A stretch of 7,548 bases of DNA from an uncultured Porphyromonadaceae bacterium (GTDB taxonomy: Bacteria; Bacteroidota; Bacteroidia; Bacteroidales; Muribaculaceae). The notes below the pieces were generated by a model, which was not told the origin of the DNA, made no database searches, and saw only the letters and a program-made list of their open reading frames with translations. Shown in pieces: positions 1 through 6,030 of this stretch. Positions within the stretch are counted from its first letter, which is position 1. Each line of letters begins with the position of its first letter. The DNA lies in NCBI GenBank assembly GCA_947175455.1, contig CAMWMW010000070.1, positions 1-7,548 on the forward strand, written 5' to 3'. The position numbers and the translations under genes were made by a program.

Positions 1-150
1 AAATTTTTTATATAGTGAATCTTGTGGCTTCCTTGAGGTCTTTTATGGTTGTTTTTACGAGTCTCATCGGTCACATAGCCCGCTATGCTCCCTCTTCGAC
101 TCGTAAAAACACCTCATAAAATCCTCTCAATGAACCTCACAATTAAATTT
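1..150. repeat. Large imperfect inverted repeat upstream of yidC
   Basis: Two arms fold about one centre near 80.5. The core is a perfect 6-bp hairpin (CATAGC at 74-79, GCTATG at 82-87). Outside an internal loop comes a perfect 13-bp stem (51-63 with 98-110). Further out the pairing continues with small bulges: TTTTAT 41-46 with ATAAAA 116-121, TTGAG 33-37 with CTCAA 126-130, and TTGTG 22-26 with CACAA 138-142. AAATTT stands at both ends (1-6, 145-150). No open reading frame explains it. It could be a structured RNA, an intergenic repeat or MITE-like element, or a terminator/insulator for a gene left of the window. No T-run directly follows the main stem, so a simple Rho-independent terminator fits poorly. 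The symmetry is directly visible; the function is unknown. Confidence 0.8.
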
Positions 151-165
151 AAACAGTTTCTTAAA

Positions 166-196
166 TTGCAAATTCCATGAATTTGGATTAACTTTG
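166..196 (+). promoter_or_regulatory. Predicted promoter of yidC (Bacteroidetes sigma-ABfr type)
   Basis: TTG at 166-168 is followed by a 20-bp spacer and TAACTTTG at 189-196, an exact match to the Bacteroidetes -7 element TAnnTTTG. Transcription would start near 202-204, leaving an A-rich leader of about 42 nt before the yidC ATG. A 15-bp sequence shared with the regulator leader at 5042-5056 ends 5 bp upstream of the -33 element. The same promoter probably serves the whole yidC cluster, because no other promoter is seen before thyA. Confidence 0.65.
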
Positions 197-245
197 CATT
201 TTGTAAGTAAATAATAAAACCACAACCCAATAATTATTCCGGTTA

Positions 246-2348
246 ATGGATAAGAATACGCTTAACGGTCTGCTGATGATGCTTGCCGTTTTCCTGATTT
301 TCATGTGGCTGCAGCCCAAACACACTGACAGCGACAGCAACACCGAGTCTGAAAGAACATCGCAGGGCACCCCGGTGGCTGCTCTCGCCGACTCACTTAG
401 TCCCACTGAACACGAATGGCTGGTGAAAAACATCGTTGACAACGGTGTTCCGGAAACTCTTTCCGACTCAACCCGCGCATACCGTCTCACACAGGGTCCG
501 GTCAACCTCACTCTCGCAGGTGACTCAATCTGGGGCACTGTGGAGGTGGACGGCGACAAGCTCGCCTGGGGCGACATAACCCGAGGAGACATAAAGAAAG
601 TGGGCATCGACCGCCAGCGCAAGGCGATTGCCGCTGTAAAGGCAATGTCCGAATCGCTGGGACGCTACGGCAAGTTCTCCAGATTCCTCGGCGGCTCCGA
701 TTCAAAGGTGCTTCTTGAAAACGATGTGCTCAAGCTTGAGCTTAGCGCGAAATCCGGCTCGATAACCCGCGCTGAACTGAAGAAATATGACACCGAATAT
801 TCTTCTGACGAGACTGAGAAACGGAAGGAGAAAGTGGTCATCTTCGAAGGCGACCGCAACCGGTTCAACTTCCAGCTGCCGCTGCCCCAGCCGGTGGAGA
901 CCGCCGACCTCTGTTTCACCCCCAGACAACTCAACGACTCCACTGTGCTGATGGCTCTTGACATGGGCGACGGCGCATACTGGGGAATGGAATATACCTT
1001 GCCCAAAGGCGAAAGTTATGTTGTCCGCCTGAGAATAGTGCAGAACGCCATGGCGGACATAGTGCAGAGCAATGCACGCAACCTCGGTCTCGACTGGCAG
1101 CAGGATCTTCACCGTCAGGAGAAGGGAAGAATGTTCGAGGAAAGAAACTCCGGAATATATTATAAATTCGCCGGCGGATCCGTGGAACACCTCTCCGAAT
1201 CGAAGAACGACAGAGAGGAACGTCAGTCGAAAGTACGCTGGATAGCTTTCAAGAATCAGTTCTTCTCTACTGTAATGATAGCTGACCGCCCGTTCAACAC
1301 CGCGGATTTCTCATCCGAGGTAATCAAAGGTCAGGACTATCTCAAAAGCATGACTGCCGCAGCCGTGGTCAACGACTATGACTGGAACAGCGGCAACCCG
1401 GTGAATTTCCACCTTTTCATCGGTCCGAACCTCTATCCACTCCTTTCGCATCTTGACAAAGAGGTCGAAGCGGGCGAGGACCTCAAGATGACAAAACTCA
1501 TACCTCTCGGCTGGAGCCTCTTCCGCTGGATCAACACCGGCGTCATCATACCGGTGTTCACATTCCTCGGCAAATTCATCTCCAATTACGGAATCATCAT
1601 CCTTCTGCTCACAATCTTCATCAAGCTTGTGCTTTTCCCGCTCACCTACAAGAGCTACAAGAGCCAGGCGAAGATGCGTGTGCTCGCACCGGACATAAAG
1701 GCGATCAACGACAAGTATCCCGGCGCGGAAAACGCCATGATACGCCAGCAGAAAACCATGGCTCTCTATTCCAAAGCCGGAGCAAGCCCGATGTCGGGAT
1801 GCCTGCCGATGCTTCTGCAGATGCCGATTCTCTTCGCCATGTTCAGTTTCTTCCCGAGCTGCATCGAGCTTCGCGGACAGAGCTTCCTATGGGCGCATGA
1901 CCTTTCAGCTCCCGATGCCATTATCTCCTGGAGCGGGAACATACCTTTCATCACAGAATATTTCGGAAACCACATTTCGCTGTTCTGCCTCCTGATGACC
2001 GCCACCAACATCATATACACATACATCAACATGCAGAACCAGCCGAGCACAATGCCGGGCATGAAATGGATGATGTATCTGATGCCGCTCTTCTTCCTGG
2101 TATTCTTCAACAACTATGCGGCAGGACTCTCCTATTATTACTTCCTGTCTCTTCTTATCACCATTATCCAGACCTACGCTTTCCGCTACATAATCAAAGA
2201 GGAAGACGTGAGAAAGGCAATGGCGGAAGCTTCAAAGAAACCGCGTAAGAAATCCGGCTTCATGGCTCGCCTTGAAGAGATGCAGCGCCAGCAGCAGGCA
2301 ATGCTCCGCGAACAGCAGAAACAACAGCAGCGCGGCGGTAAAAGATGA
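246..2348 (+). CDS. yidC: Membrane protein insertase YidC (Oxa1/YidC/Alb3 family)
   Basis: This inner-membrane insertase and chaperone places and folds membrane proteins, alone or with SecYEG. The 700-aa product begins with a signal-anchor helix (about residues 8-23). A long periplasmic domain (about 24-420) follows, then the conserved multi-span insertase core from about residue 447 (NYGIIILLLTIFIKLVLFPLTY). The KMRVL segment matches E. coli KMRML, so Arg478 corresponds to the groove arginine R366. GCLPMLLQMPILFAMF and the late AAGLSYYYFLSLLITIIQ span are also typical. The tail is basic and glutamine-rich (about 680-700), the kind of extension thought to contact ribosomes. The ATG lies at a suitable distance from the promoter at 166-196. 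No Shine-Dalgarno is evident, which is usual for this phylum. The length is at the long end as I recall the family. It is the first gene of a likely operon, with the next start 9 bp after its TGA. Confidence 0.97.
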   Translation: MDKNTLNGLLMMLAVFLIFMWLQPKHTDSDSNTESERTSQGTPVAALADSLSPTEHEWLVKNIVDNGVPETLSDSTRAYRLTQGPVNLTLAGDSIWGTVEVDGDKLAWGDITRGDIKKVGIDRQRKAIAAVKAMSESLGRYGKFSRFLGGSDSKVLLENDVLKLELSAKSGSITRAELKKYDTEYSSDETEKRKEKVVIFEGDRNRFNFQLPLPQPVETADLCFTPRQLNDSTVLMALDMGDGAYWGMEYTLPKGESYVVRLRIVQNAMADIVQSNARNLGLDWQQDLHRQEKGRMFEERNSGIYYKFAGGSVEHLSESKNDREERQSKVRWIAFKNQFFSTVMIADRPFNTADFSSEVIKGQDYLKSMTAAAVVNDYDWNSGNPVNFHLFIGPNLYPLLSHLDKEVEAGEDLKMTKLIPLGWSLFRWINTGVIIPVFTFLGKFISNYGIIILLLTIFIKLVLFPLTYKSYKSQAKMRVLAPDIKAINDKYPGAENAMIRQQKTMALYSKAGASPMSGCLPMLLQMPILFAMFSFFPSCIELRGQSFLWAHDLSAPDAIISWSGNIPFITEYFGNHISLFCLLMTATNIIYTYINMQNQPSTMPGMKWMMYLMPLFFLVFFNNYAAGLSYYYFLSLLITIIQTYAFRYIIKEEDVRKAMAEASKKPRKKSGFMARLEEMQRQQQAMLREQQKQQQRGGKR

Positions 2349-2357
2349 TATGACAAA

Positions 2358-3179
2358 GTGAGACAAATACGGATATTCCGCATATTTCTGGCGATACTTT
2401 TCTTTGTCGCCACTGCCGCCTACCTTTTCATCGGGCGGCAGGTGCATCCTATGGCGGTTGTGTCGGAAAAAGCGCAGATAATTCTGTCCGCCGGCACAAC
2501 CGCCATAGGCGCTATTCTGACATGGCTTGTTCTCACTTTCATTTTCGGACGCATATATTGCTCTACCGTATGCCCCGTAGGCACGCTGTCTGACATATTC
2601 ATAAGGATACGCCGCAGAATACCGGCGCTCGACAAGAAATTCAGTTACCGCAAACAGGCAAGACTGCCGATACATATTCTGATGATATACATCATATGTC
2701 TTCTGGCTGGAGCGGTGGCTGTGCCTTATGTCATCGAACCGTGGAACATCATGCGAAACATCGCTTCGGCGACCAACCCTTCGGCGATTGAAGCGACCTG
2801 GATAAACCTGGGACTGGGAATCGGCACAGGCATAGCCGCCGGAATAGTGTCGCTCGCAATGATTGCGGTCTATTCACTGCTGCGCGGACGAGAGTTCTGC
2901 ACACATATATGCCCGCTCGGAACCGCCATGGGGCTTCTCCACGAACACAACATGTACCACATCGAAATCGACCGGGACAAATGCGTGTATTGCGGGAAAT
3001 GCGAGGAAAACTGCAAGGCTTCCTGCATAAAGACTGTAAGCGCCTATGTCGACAACTCACGGTGCATACGCTGTTTCGACTGTCTTGCCGCATGCCCTGA
3101 AGACGCAATCAGGTACCAGCCGAACAGAAACCGTCCCGCAACTCCCCTTTTCCGCAAAAGCAAACAGCCGCAACCCTGA
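2358..3179 (+). CDS. NapH-like polytopic membrane 4Fe-4S protein
   Basis: The 273-aa product is probably an inner-membrane electron-transfer protein. Four hydrophobic segments are visible (about 6-26, 42-66, 104-126, 150-175). Two CxxxCP motifs follow membrane spans: Cys68/Cys72 in CSTVCP and Cys181/Cys185 in CTHICP, as in NapH and the C-terminal part of NosR. The C-terminal part carries two ferredoxin-type clusters: Cys209, 212, 215, 219 and Cys236, 239, 242, 246, the latter followed by Pro. The family passes electrons between quinol and Fe-S partners, but no nap, nos or other respiratory genes are visible here, so the partner is unknown. The start is GTG in the yidC frame, 9 bp after its stop. 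No ATG is available before the first membrane helix. The spacing implies cotranscription with yidC. The fold and cofactors are secure; the specific role is not. Confidence 0.88.
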   Translation: MRQIRIFRIFLAILFFVATAAYLFIGRQVHPMAVVSEKAQIILSAGTTAIGAILTWLVLTFIFGRIYCSTVCPVGTLSDIFIRIRRRIPALDKKFSYRKQARLPIHILMIYIICLLAGAVAVPYVIEPWNIMRNIASATNPSAIEATWINLGLGIGTGIAAGIVSLAMIAVYSLLRGREFCTHICPLGTAMGLLHEHNMYHIEIDRDKCVYCGKCEENCKASCIKTVSAYVDNSRCIRCFDCLAACPEDAIRYQPNRNRPATPLFRKSKQPQP

Positions 3180-3213
3180 CCATAAACCAAAGACCACATA
3201 AAAAGAAAACGCC

Positions 3214-4008
3214 ATGACACCATATCTCGACCTACTCAGACATATTCTCGAAAACGGTCATGTCAAAGAAGACAGGACAGGCACAGGAACCATATCCACA
3301 TTCGGATACCAGATGCGTTTCGACCTCAGCAAGGGTTTCCCTTTGCTGACAACGAAGAAAGTGCATCTGAAAAGCATCATTTATGAACTGCTGTGGTTCC
3401 TCAAGGGAGACACAAACGTGCGCTATCTGCAGGAGCATGGTGTCAGAATCTGGAATGAATGGGCGGATCCCGACGGCGGACTCGGTCATATATACGGGTA
3501 CCAGTGGCGTTCCTGGCCAGACTATGAAGGGGGATTCATCGACCAGATTTCAGAAGCGGTCAAGGCTATCAAAGAGAATCCCGACTCACGGCGCATTATC
3601 GTAAGCGCATGGAATGTGGCAGATCTGAAAAACATGAACCTCCCCCCGTGTCATGCATTCTTCCAGTTTTACGTAAGCGGGGGGAAACTGTCACTGCAGC
3701 TGTATCAGCGCAGCGCCGACTGCTTCCTCGGGGTGCCGTTCAATATCGCAAGCTACGCGCTGCTATGCATGATGACGGCTCAGGTCTGCGGACTCGAACC
3801 CGGAGAATTCATACACACACTCGGAGACGCACACATCTACACCAACCACCTTGACCAGGTCAGGGAACAGCTGAGCCGCGCTCCGCGTGAACTGCCACGC
3901 ATGTCGATAAACCCGGATATAAAGGATATATTCGGTTTCAGTTATGAGGATTTCACTCTTGAAGGATATGATCCCCATCCGGCTATCAAAGGGCAGGTCT
4001 CGGTGTGA
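3214..4008 (+). CDS. thyA: Thymidylate synthase ThyA
   Basis: This cytoplasmic enzyme methylates dUMP to dTMP, using 5,10-methylene-THF as both carbon donor and reductant and releasing dihydrofolate. The 264-aa length equals that of E. coli ThyA and the key residues fall at the same numbers. They are Arg21 (EDRTGTGT), Arg126/Arg127 ([11 protein letters not shown]), catalytic Cys146 ([10 protein letters not shown]), Arg166, Ser167 and Asp169 (QRSAD), Asn177 (GVPFNIASY), and His207/Tyr209 (DAHIYTNH). The protein appears complete and active. It starts 34 bp after the Fe-S gene with an A-rich leader and no separate promoter, so it is probably the last gene of the yidC operon. Its last 23 bp overlap the 3' end of the convergent regulator gene. 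The dihydrofolate reductase gene that often accompanies thyA is not next to it. Confidence 0.98.
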   Translation: MTPYLDLLRHILENGHVKEDRTGTGTISTFGYQMRFDLSKGFPLLTTKKVHLKSIIYELLWFLKGDTNVRYLQEHGVRIWNEWADPDGGLGHIYGYQWRSWPDYEGGFIDQISEAVKAIKENPDSRRIIVSAWNVADLKNMNLPPCHAFFQFYVSGGKLSLQLYQRSADCFLGVPFNIASYALLCMMTAQVCGLEPGEFIHTLGDAHIYTNHLDQVREQLSRAPRELPRMSINPDIKDIFGFSYEDFTLEGYDPHPAIKGQVSV

Positions 4009-5011
4009 TATCGGATGATTCGCGGATACGGATCCTTGCATCTATTATGATTCCGGGATGTCTGACACCGGGATGCTTGATCATATTGATAAGCAGTTCC
4101 GCCGCCCTACGCCCCATTTCTTCCAAAGGAGCCTCGACAGATGTCATCGCCGGATGGACCATTTCGGAAAGCAAGGAACCGGTAAACGCCGCAACCGAAA
4201 CATCGTCAGGAACTTTCACACCGCGCTCCAACAACCGGTTCATCACACCGATTGCAACGAGTTCGTTGATTGCGAAAACCGCGTCAAAATCCACGCCGCC
4301 GTCAATAAGACGGTCTGCCACTTCTCGCCCGGACAACATGTCGACTCCCGCCGACAACTGCAATTCTCCGATTACAGGAAGCCCGAACTTATTCATGACA
4401 TCGACATATGCTTTGTCGAGATCTCTCATCTCTCCGCTCAAAGAGGGACCTTTGACATTGACTATGCGTCTGCGACCTGTGCAGACAAGATGATCCACAA
4501 GAAAGAATCCCTTGTCATAACTGTTGACACAAACCACCGGTGCGTCAAGACCGTCAAGGGAGCTGCGCAGGAACACCATCGGAAGCCCCCTGTCGCTCAA
4601 TTCCTTGTACAAACCGCTGTTGTCCGAATTGTTGCAATGGGCAATAATCAGACCGTCAAGAAAAGAATTCCTGACCATATGAAGATAATCTTTCTCTATT
4701 GAAGGATCGTTGTCCGCATCGCATGTGACAACATAAATGCCATGCTCTCGCATCACGCCGTTTATACCCTTGAGAACTTTTGCGGCATACGGAGAAATCA
4801 TCTGGTCAACCATGACTCCGATTGTATGGCTCCTGCCGGTACGCAGATTGGCGGCTATCACATTTCTTGCATAACCCAGCTCACGGGATGCCGCAAATAT
4901 TTTCTCCTTTGTCTCCTTTAGGATATTTTTGTCATCGGCAAGTGCTCTTGACACTGTGGAAACCGAAAGACACAAATGACTGGCAATATCTTTGATCGTT
5001 ACGCGTTTCAT
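3986..5011 (-). CDS. LacI-family transcriptional regulator
   Basis: The 341-aa cytoplasmic DNA-binding protein has the LacI layout. The N-terminal helix-turn-helix lies at about residues 4-26 ([21 protein letters not shown]), then a hinge (about 45-60). A periplasmic-binding-protein-like effector and dimerisation domain follows from about 62 (HTIGVMV) to 330, including the late DDVSVAAF segment. Such proteins usually repress sugar-use operons and release DNA on binding a sugar or sugar phosphate. Here no transport or glycoside genes adjoin it, so effector and targets cannot be inferred. The ATG at 5011 is chosen because [10 protein letters not shown] aligns with family N-termini. A promoter is predicted at 5144-5174, giving a leader of about 125 nt that contains a perfect palindrome (5042-5068), possibly for autoregulation. 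Its 3' end overlaps thyA by 23 bp on the opposite strand. Confidence 0.94.
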   Translation of the reverse strand: MKRVTIKDIASHLCLSVSTVSRALADDKNILKETKEKIFAASRELGYARNVIAANLRTGRSHTIGVMVDQMISPYAAKVLKGINGVMREHGIYVVTCDADNDPSIEKDYLHMVRNSFLDGLIIAHCNNSDNSGLYKELSDRGLPMVFLRSSLDGLDAPVVCVNSYDKGFFLVDHLVCTGRRRIVNVKGPSLSGEMRDLDKAYVDVMNKFGLPVIGELQLSAGVDMLSGREVADRLIDGGVDFDAVFAINELVAIGVMNRLLERGVKVPDDVSVAAFTGSLLSEMVHPAMTSVEAPLEEMGRRAAELLINMIKHPGVRHPGIIIDARIRIRESSDITPRPAL

Positions 5012-5041
5012 ATGATTAGTGATAATAAAATCCTATTTTAG

Positions 5042-5068
5042 GAAACTGTTTAAATTAAAAACAGTTTC
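5042..5068. promoter_or_regulatory. Perfect 10-bp palindrome in regulator leader (candidate operator)
   Basis: GAAACTGTTT (5042-5051) and AAACAGTTTC (5059-5068) are exact inverted repeats separated by 7 bp. They lie 31 bp upstream of the LacI-family start codon and downstream of its predicted promoter, a place where a bound repressor could block its own transcription. One half with its flank (5042-5056) recurs as an exact 15-mer at 146-160 beside the yidC promoter. The central AACGTT common in LacI operators is absent, so it may bind another protein, act as an RNA hairpin, or be a dispersed repeat. Confidence 0.45.
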
Positions 5069-5143
5069 TGAGTTTTCTTTGAAATGAGCATCATTGACAG
5101 ATAACAACGAAGTCCTTCCTGCCCCATTCAAATCTTTACATGA

Positions 5144-5174
5144 CAAAGATAATACAAATAATATGCTTCTGCAA
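5144..5174 (-). promoter_or_regulatory. Predicted promoter of the LacI-family regulator
   Basis: Read on the minus strand, TTG (5174-5172) is followed by a 20-bp spacer and TATCTTTG (5151-5144), an exact TAnnTTTG. It directs transcription toward the regulator at 5011. The start site would fall near 5137, giving a leader of about 125 nt. Confidence 0.6.
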
Positions 5175-5250
5175 CTGATTTGCATATTATTTTCAACAAA
5201 TTTCCAAAATTTTCTGAACTCCATTTTACCTGTGACACTAAAAATCTTCA

Positions 5251-5287
5251 TTTTATAACGTTTGCAGATTTTTAAATCGTTATAAAA
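5251..5287. promoter_or_regulatory. Operator-like inverted repeat with AACGTT core
   Basis: TTTTATAACG (5251-5260) and CGTTATAAAA (5278-5287) are exact 10-bp inverted repeats with a 17-bp spacer. The left arm runs into AACGTT (5257-5262), a central hexamer frequent in LacI-family operators. A second AACGTT lies at 5356-5361. The repeat lies between the regulator promoter and the opposing plus-strand promoter at 5317-5349, where a repressor could control both. Binding by the adjacent regulator is an inference. Confidence 0.4.
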
Positions 5288-5316
5288 CGCTTTTTTTAAA
5301 AATTTTCGATACAATA

Positions 5317-5349
5317 TTTGGCATATGTATAAAATTGTTATTATTTTTG
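5317..5349 (+). promoter_or_regulatory. Predicted plus-strand promoter with no gene after it
   Basis: TTTG (5317-5320), a 21-bp spacer and TATTTTTG (5342-5349) match the Bacteroidetes consensus. The start site would fall near 5355, directly on an AACGTT (5356-5361) that looks like a repressor site. Transcription would run away from the regulator but meets only a two-codon ORF at 5389 and the hairpin at 5449-5478. Confidence 0.45.
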
Positions 5350-5418
5350 CATCGAAACGTTAATTTATTTCGCTTCAGAATCATAATAATGGATAATTAG
5401 GTGTAAATAAAATTAGGG

Positions 5419-5434
5419 AACTGATAAATCAGTT
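5419..5434. repeat. Short 7-bp inverted repeat
   Basis: AACTGAT (5419-5425) and ATCAGTT (5428-5434) are exact inverted repeats with a 2-base centre. They sit 14 bp before the strong hairpin and might form a second stem in a transcript from either strand, or a small protein-binding site. Confidence 0.35.
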
Positions 5435-5448
5435 TATTAAAGCGCAAC

Positions 5449-5478
5449 GGGCGGGGATGTCGTGAGACACCCCCGCCC
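5449..5478. terminator. GC-rich hairpin, probable bidirectional terminator
   Basis: GGGCGGGG (5449-5456) pairs perfectly with CCCCGCCC (5471-5478). After one mismatch the stem continues with TGTC/GACA (5458-5461 with 5466-5469), closed by a GTGA loop, which is GNRA-type when read on the plus strand. It stands out sharply from the AT-rich surroundings. Plus-strand readout is followed by TTCTTATAT and minus-strand readout reaches only a weak CTTTAAT, so the U-tracts are imperfect. It lies about 77 bp past the stop of the minus-strand 141-aa gene and could end that operon. Confidence 0.55.
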
Positions 5479-5517
5479 TTCTTATATGAATATGCAACGG
5501 GAATGCGGTTTCCGCTG

Positions 5518-5549
5518 CAAAATTAGATATTAATATTCACCTCACCAAA
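5518..5549 (-). promoter_or_regulatory. Predicted minus-strand promoter just past a stop codon
   Basis: On the minus strand, TTTG (5549-5546), a 20-bp spacer and TAATTTTG (5525-5518) match the consensus exactly. The -33 element begins 6 bp after the stop codon of the 141-aa gene. The start would be near 5512 and the transcript would run into the hairpin at 5478-5449. There is no ORF in that interval, so a short RNA is the only obvious product. Confidence 0.4.
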
Positions 5550-5554
5550 TATCG

Positions 5555-5980
5555 TCATTTTTCGTTCAACGCCTCGAAATAACAGTCTGCCACGACAAGC
5601 CATTCTTCAAGAGTGCCTTGTGTCGTGTATCCTTTCACTTTCTCAGGGTCTCCGAGATCCTTGCACGCGACATCCTCGCTGAGCGTGACGACAACAGGAG
5701 GCACATCGACTCCGGGAGTGTAGAATTCCGCGATATCAACCGGCGCCCGGTCTTCCTCAACAAGATACGGGATTTCTTTAAAGACATACAAGCCCATTAT
5801 CCGTGCCACGCGCTCTTTCCCTCCGTCTTCACTGATGTGATTTATCTCGGGTATGAAATGAAATCCGGCTCGCGAATTATCCCAAAGAATCGCTCCGATT
5901 CCCTTCTCCTTCATATTTTCCACTATGTCAGCCTTCGCCTGATCGAGCGAAACGCCGGTTAATTTTTCCGTATTTTCCAT
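5555..5980 (-). CDS. Hypothetical protein, 141 aa, unknown function
   Basis: I do not recognise this protein. It is a soluble, rather acidic 141-aa product with no signal peptide or membrane helix. It begins MENTEKLTGVSLDQAKADIVENM, has aromatic and Gly-containing segments (AILWDNSRAGFHFIPEI, IMGLYVFKEIPYLVEE), and ends in EEWLVVADCYFEALNEK. Two cysteines (in EDVACKDL and VADCYF) form no metal motif. The ATG at 5980 is preferred over one 12 codons upstream because the extension is AT-rich leader sequence with no protein character. The ORF follows the phosphatase on the same strand, 50 bp after its stop, with no promoter between, so the two are probably cotranscribed. A hairpin at 5449-5478 may terminate the pair. 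The length, codon use and clean frame make it a real gene. Confidence 0.8.
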   Translation of the reverse strand: MENTEKLTGVSLDQAKADIVENMKEKGIGAILWDNSRAGFHFIPEINHISEDGGKERVARIMGLYVFKEIPYLVEEDRAPVDIAEFYTPGVDVPPVVVTLSEDVACKDLGDPEKVKGYTTQGTLEEWLVVADCYFEALNEK

Positions 5981-6002
5981 AATATTATCATTTAATGAGT
6001 AA

Positions 6003-6030
6003 GTAGCTAATAACAAGCATGTAGCTAATA
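6003..6030. repeat. Tandem-spaced 10-bp direct repeat in operon gap
   Basis: GTAGCTAATA occurs exactly at 6003-6012 and again at 6021-6030, 18 bp start to start. It lies in the 50-bp gap between the phosphatase stop and the next gene. It may be a small slippage duplication; no function is evident. Confidence 0.5.

Larger units (their letters stand above)
5356..5480 (+). ncRNA. Possible small RNA between promoter and hairpin
   Basis: The span runs from the predicted start of the plus-strand promoter to the GC-rich hairpin at 5449-5478. It would give an RNA of about 125 nt with two hairpins (5419-5434, 5449-5478) and no usable ORF. The minus-strand promoter at 5518-5549 points into the same hairpin, so an antisense transcript of about 70-80 nt is also possible. 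There is no match to a known RNA family that I can recognise. The call rests only on the spacing of promoter and hairpin. Confidence 0.2.
5012..5554. other. 543-bp AT-rich control region with no convincing gene
   Basis: Between the regulator start and the 141-aa gene's stop there is no ORF with recognisable protein features. The longest, on the minus strand at 5033-5314, runs through the regulator's own promoter. The region instead holds three good Bacteroidetes-type promoters (minus 5144-5174, plus 5317-5349, minus 5518-5549). It also holds two sets of operator-like inverted repeats and one strong GC-rich hairpin. It is unusually dense in signals for a stretch with no gene, and may encode small RNAs or be what remains of a regulated locus. 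Confidence 0.6.

Noticed and set aside
1..150. Simple Rho-independent terminator for an upstream gene
   Set aside because: The stem is far longer than needed and is not followed by a T-run on either strand at the right place; a repeat or structured element fits better.
2350..2361. ATG-initiated ORF MTK overlapping the Fe-S gene start
   Set aside because: Three codons only and in a different frame. The GTG at 2358 fits the Fe-S protein, and a translational-coupling role cannot be shown.
4050..4080. CCGGGATG direct repeat near the regulator's 3' end
   Set aside because: It encodes the repeated HPG in HPGVRHPG of the protein; too short for a repeat element or CRISPR.
4058..4702. 214-codon plus-strand ORF
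   Set aside because: It lies entirely opposite the LacI-family gene, whose helix-turn-helix and effector domain are clear. The plus-strand product has no family character.
5033..5314. 93-codon minus-strand ORF in the regulator's upstream gap
   Set aside because: It covers the regulator's consensus promoter and the operator-like repeats, is AT-rich with Lys/Phe/Asn-heavy random composition, and shows no recognisable domain.
5486..5533. 15-codon plus-strand ORF starting MNMQREC
   Set aside because: It is very short, begins just after the hairpin and overlaps a predicted promoter, with no supporting ribosome site or family.
5618..5962. 114-codon plus-strand ORF opposite the 141-aa gene
   Set aside because: It has no start context and random-looking composition. 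The minus frame is coherent and follows the phosphatase in operon-like spacing.
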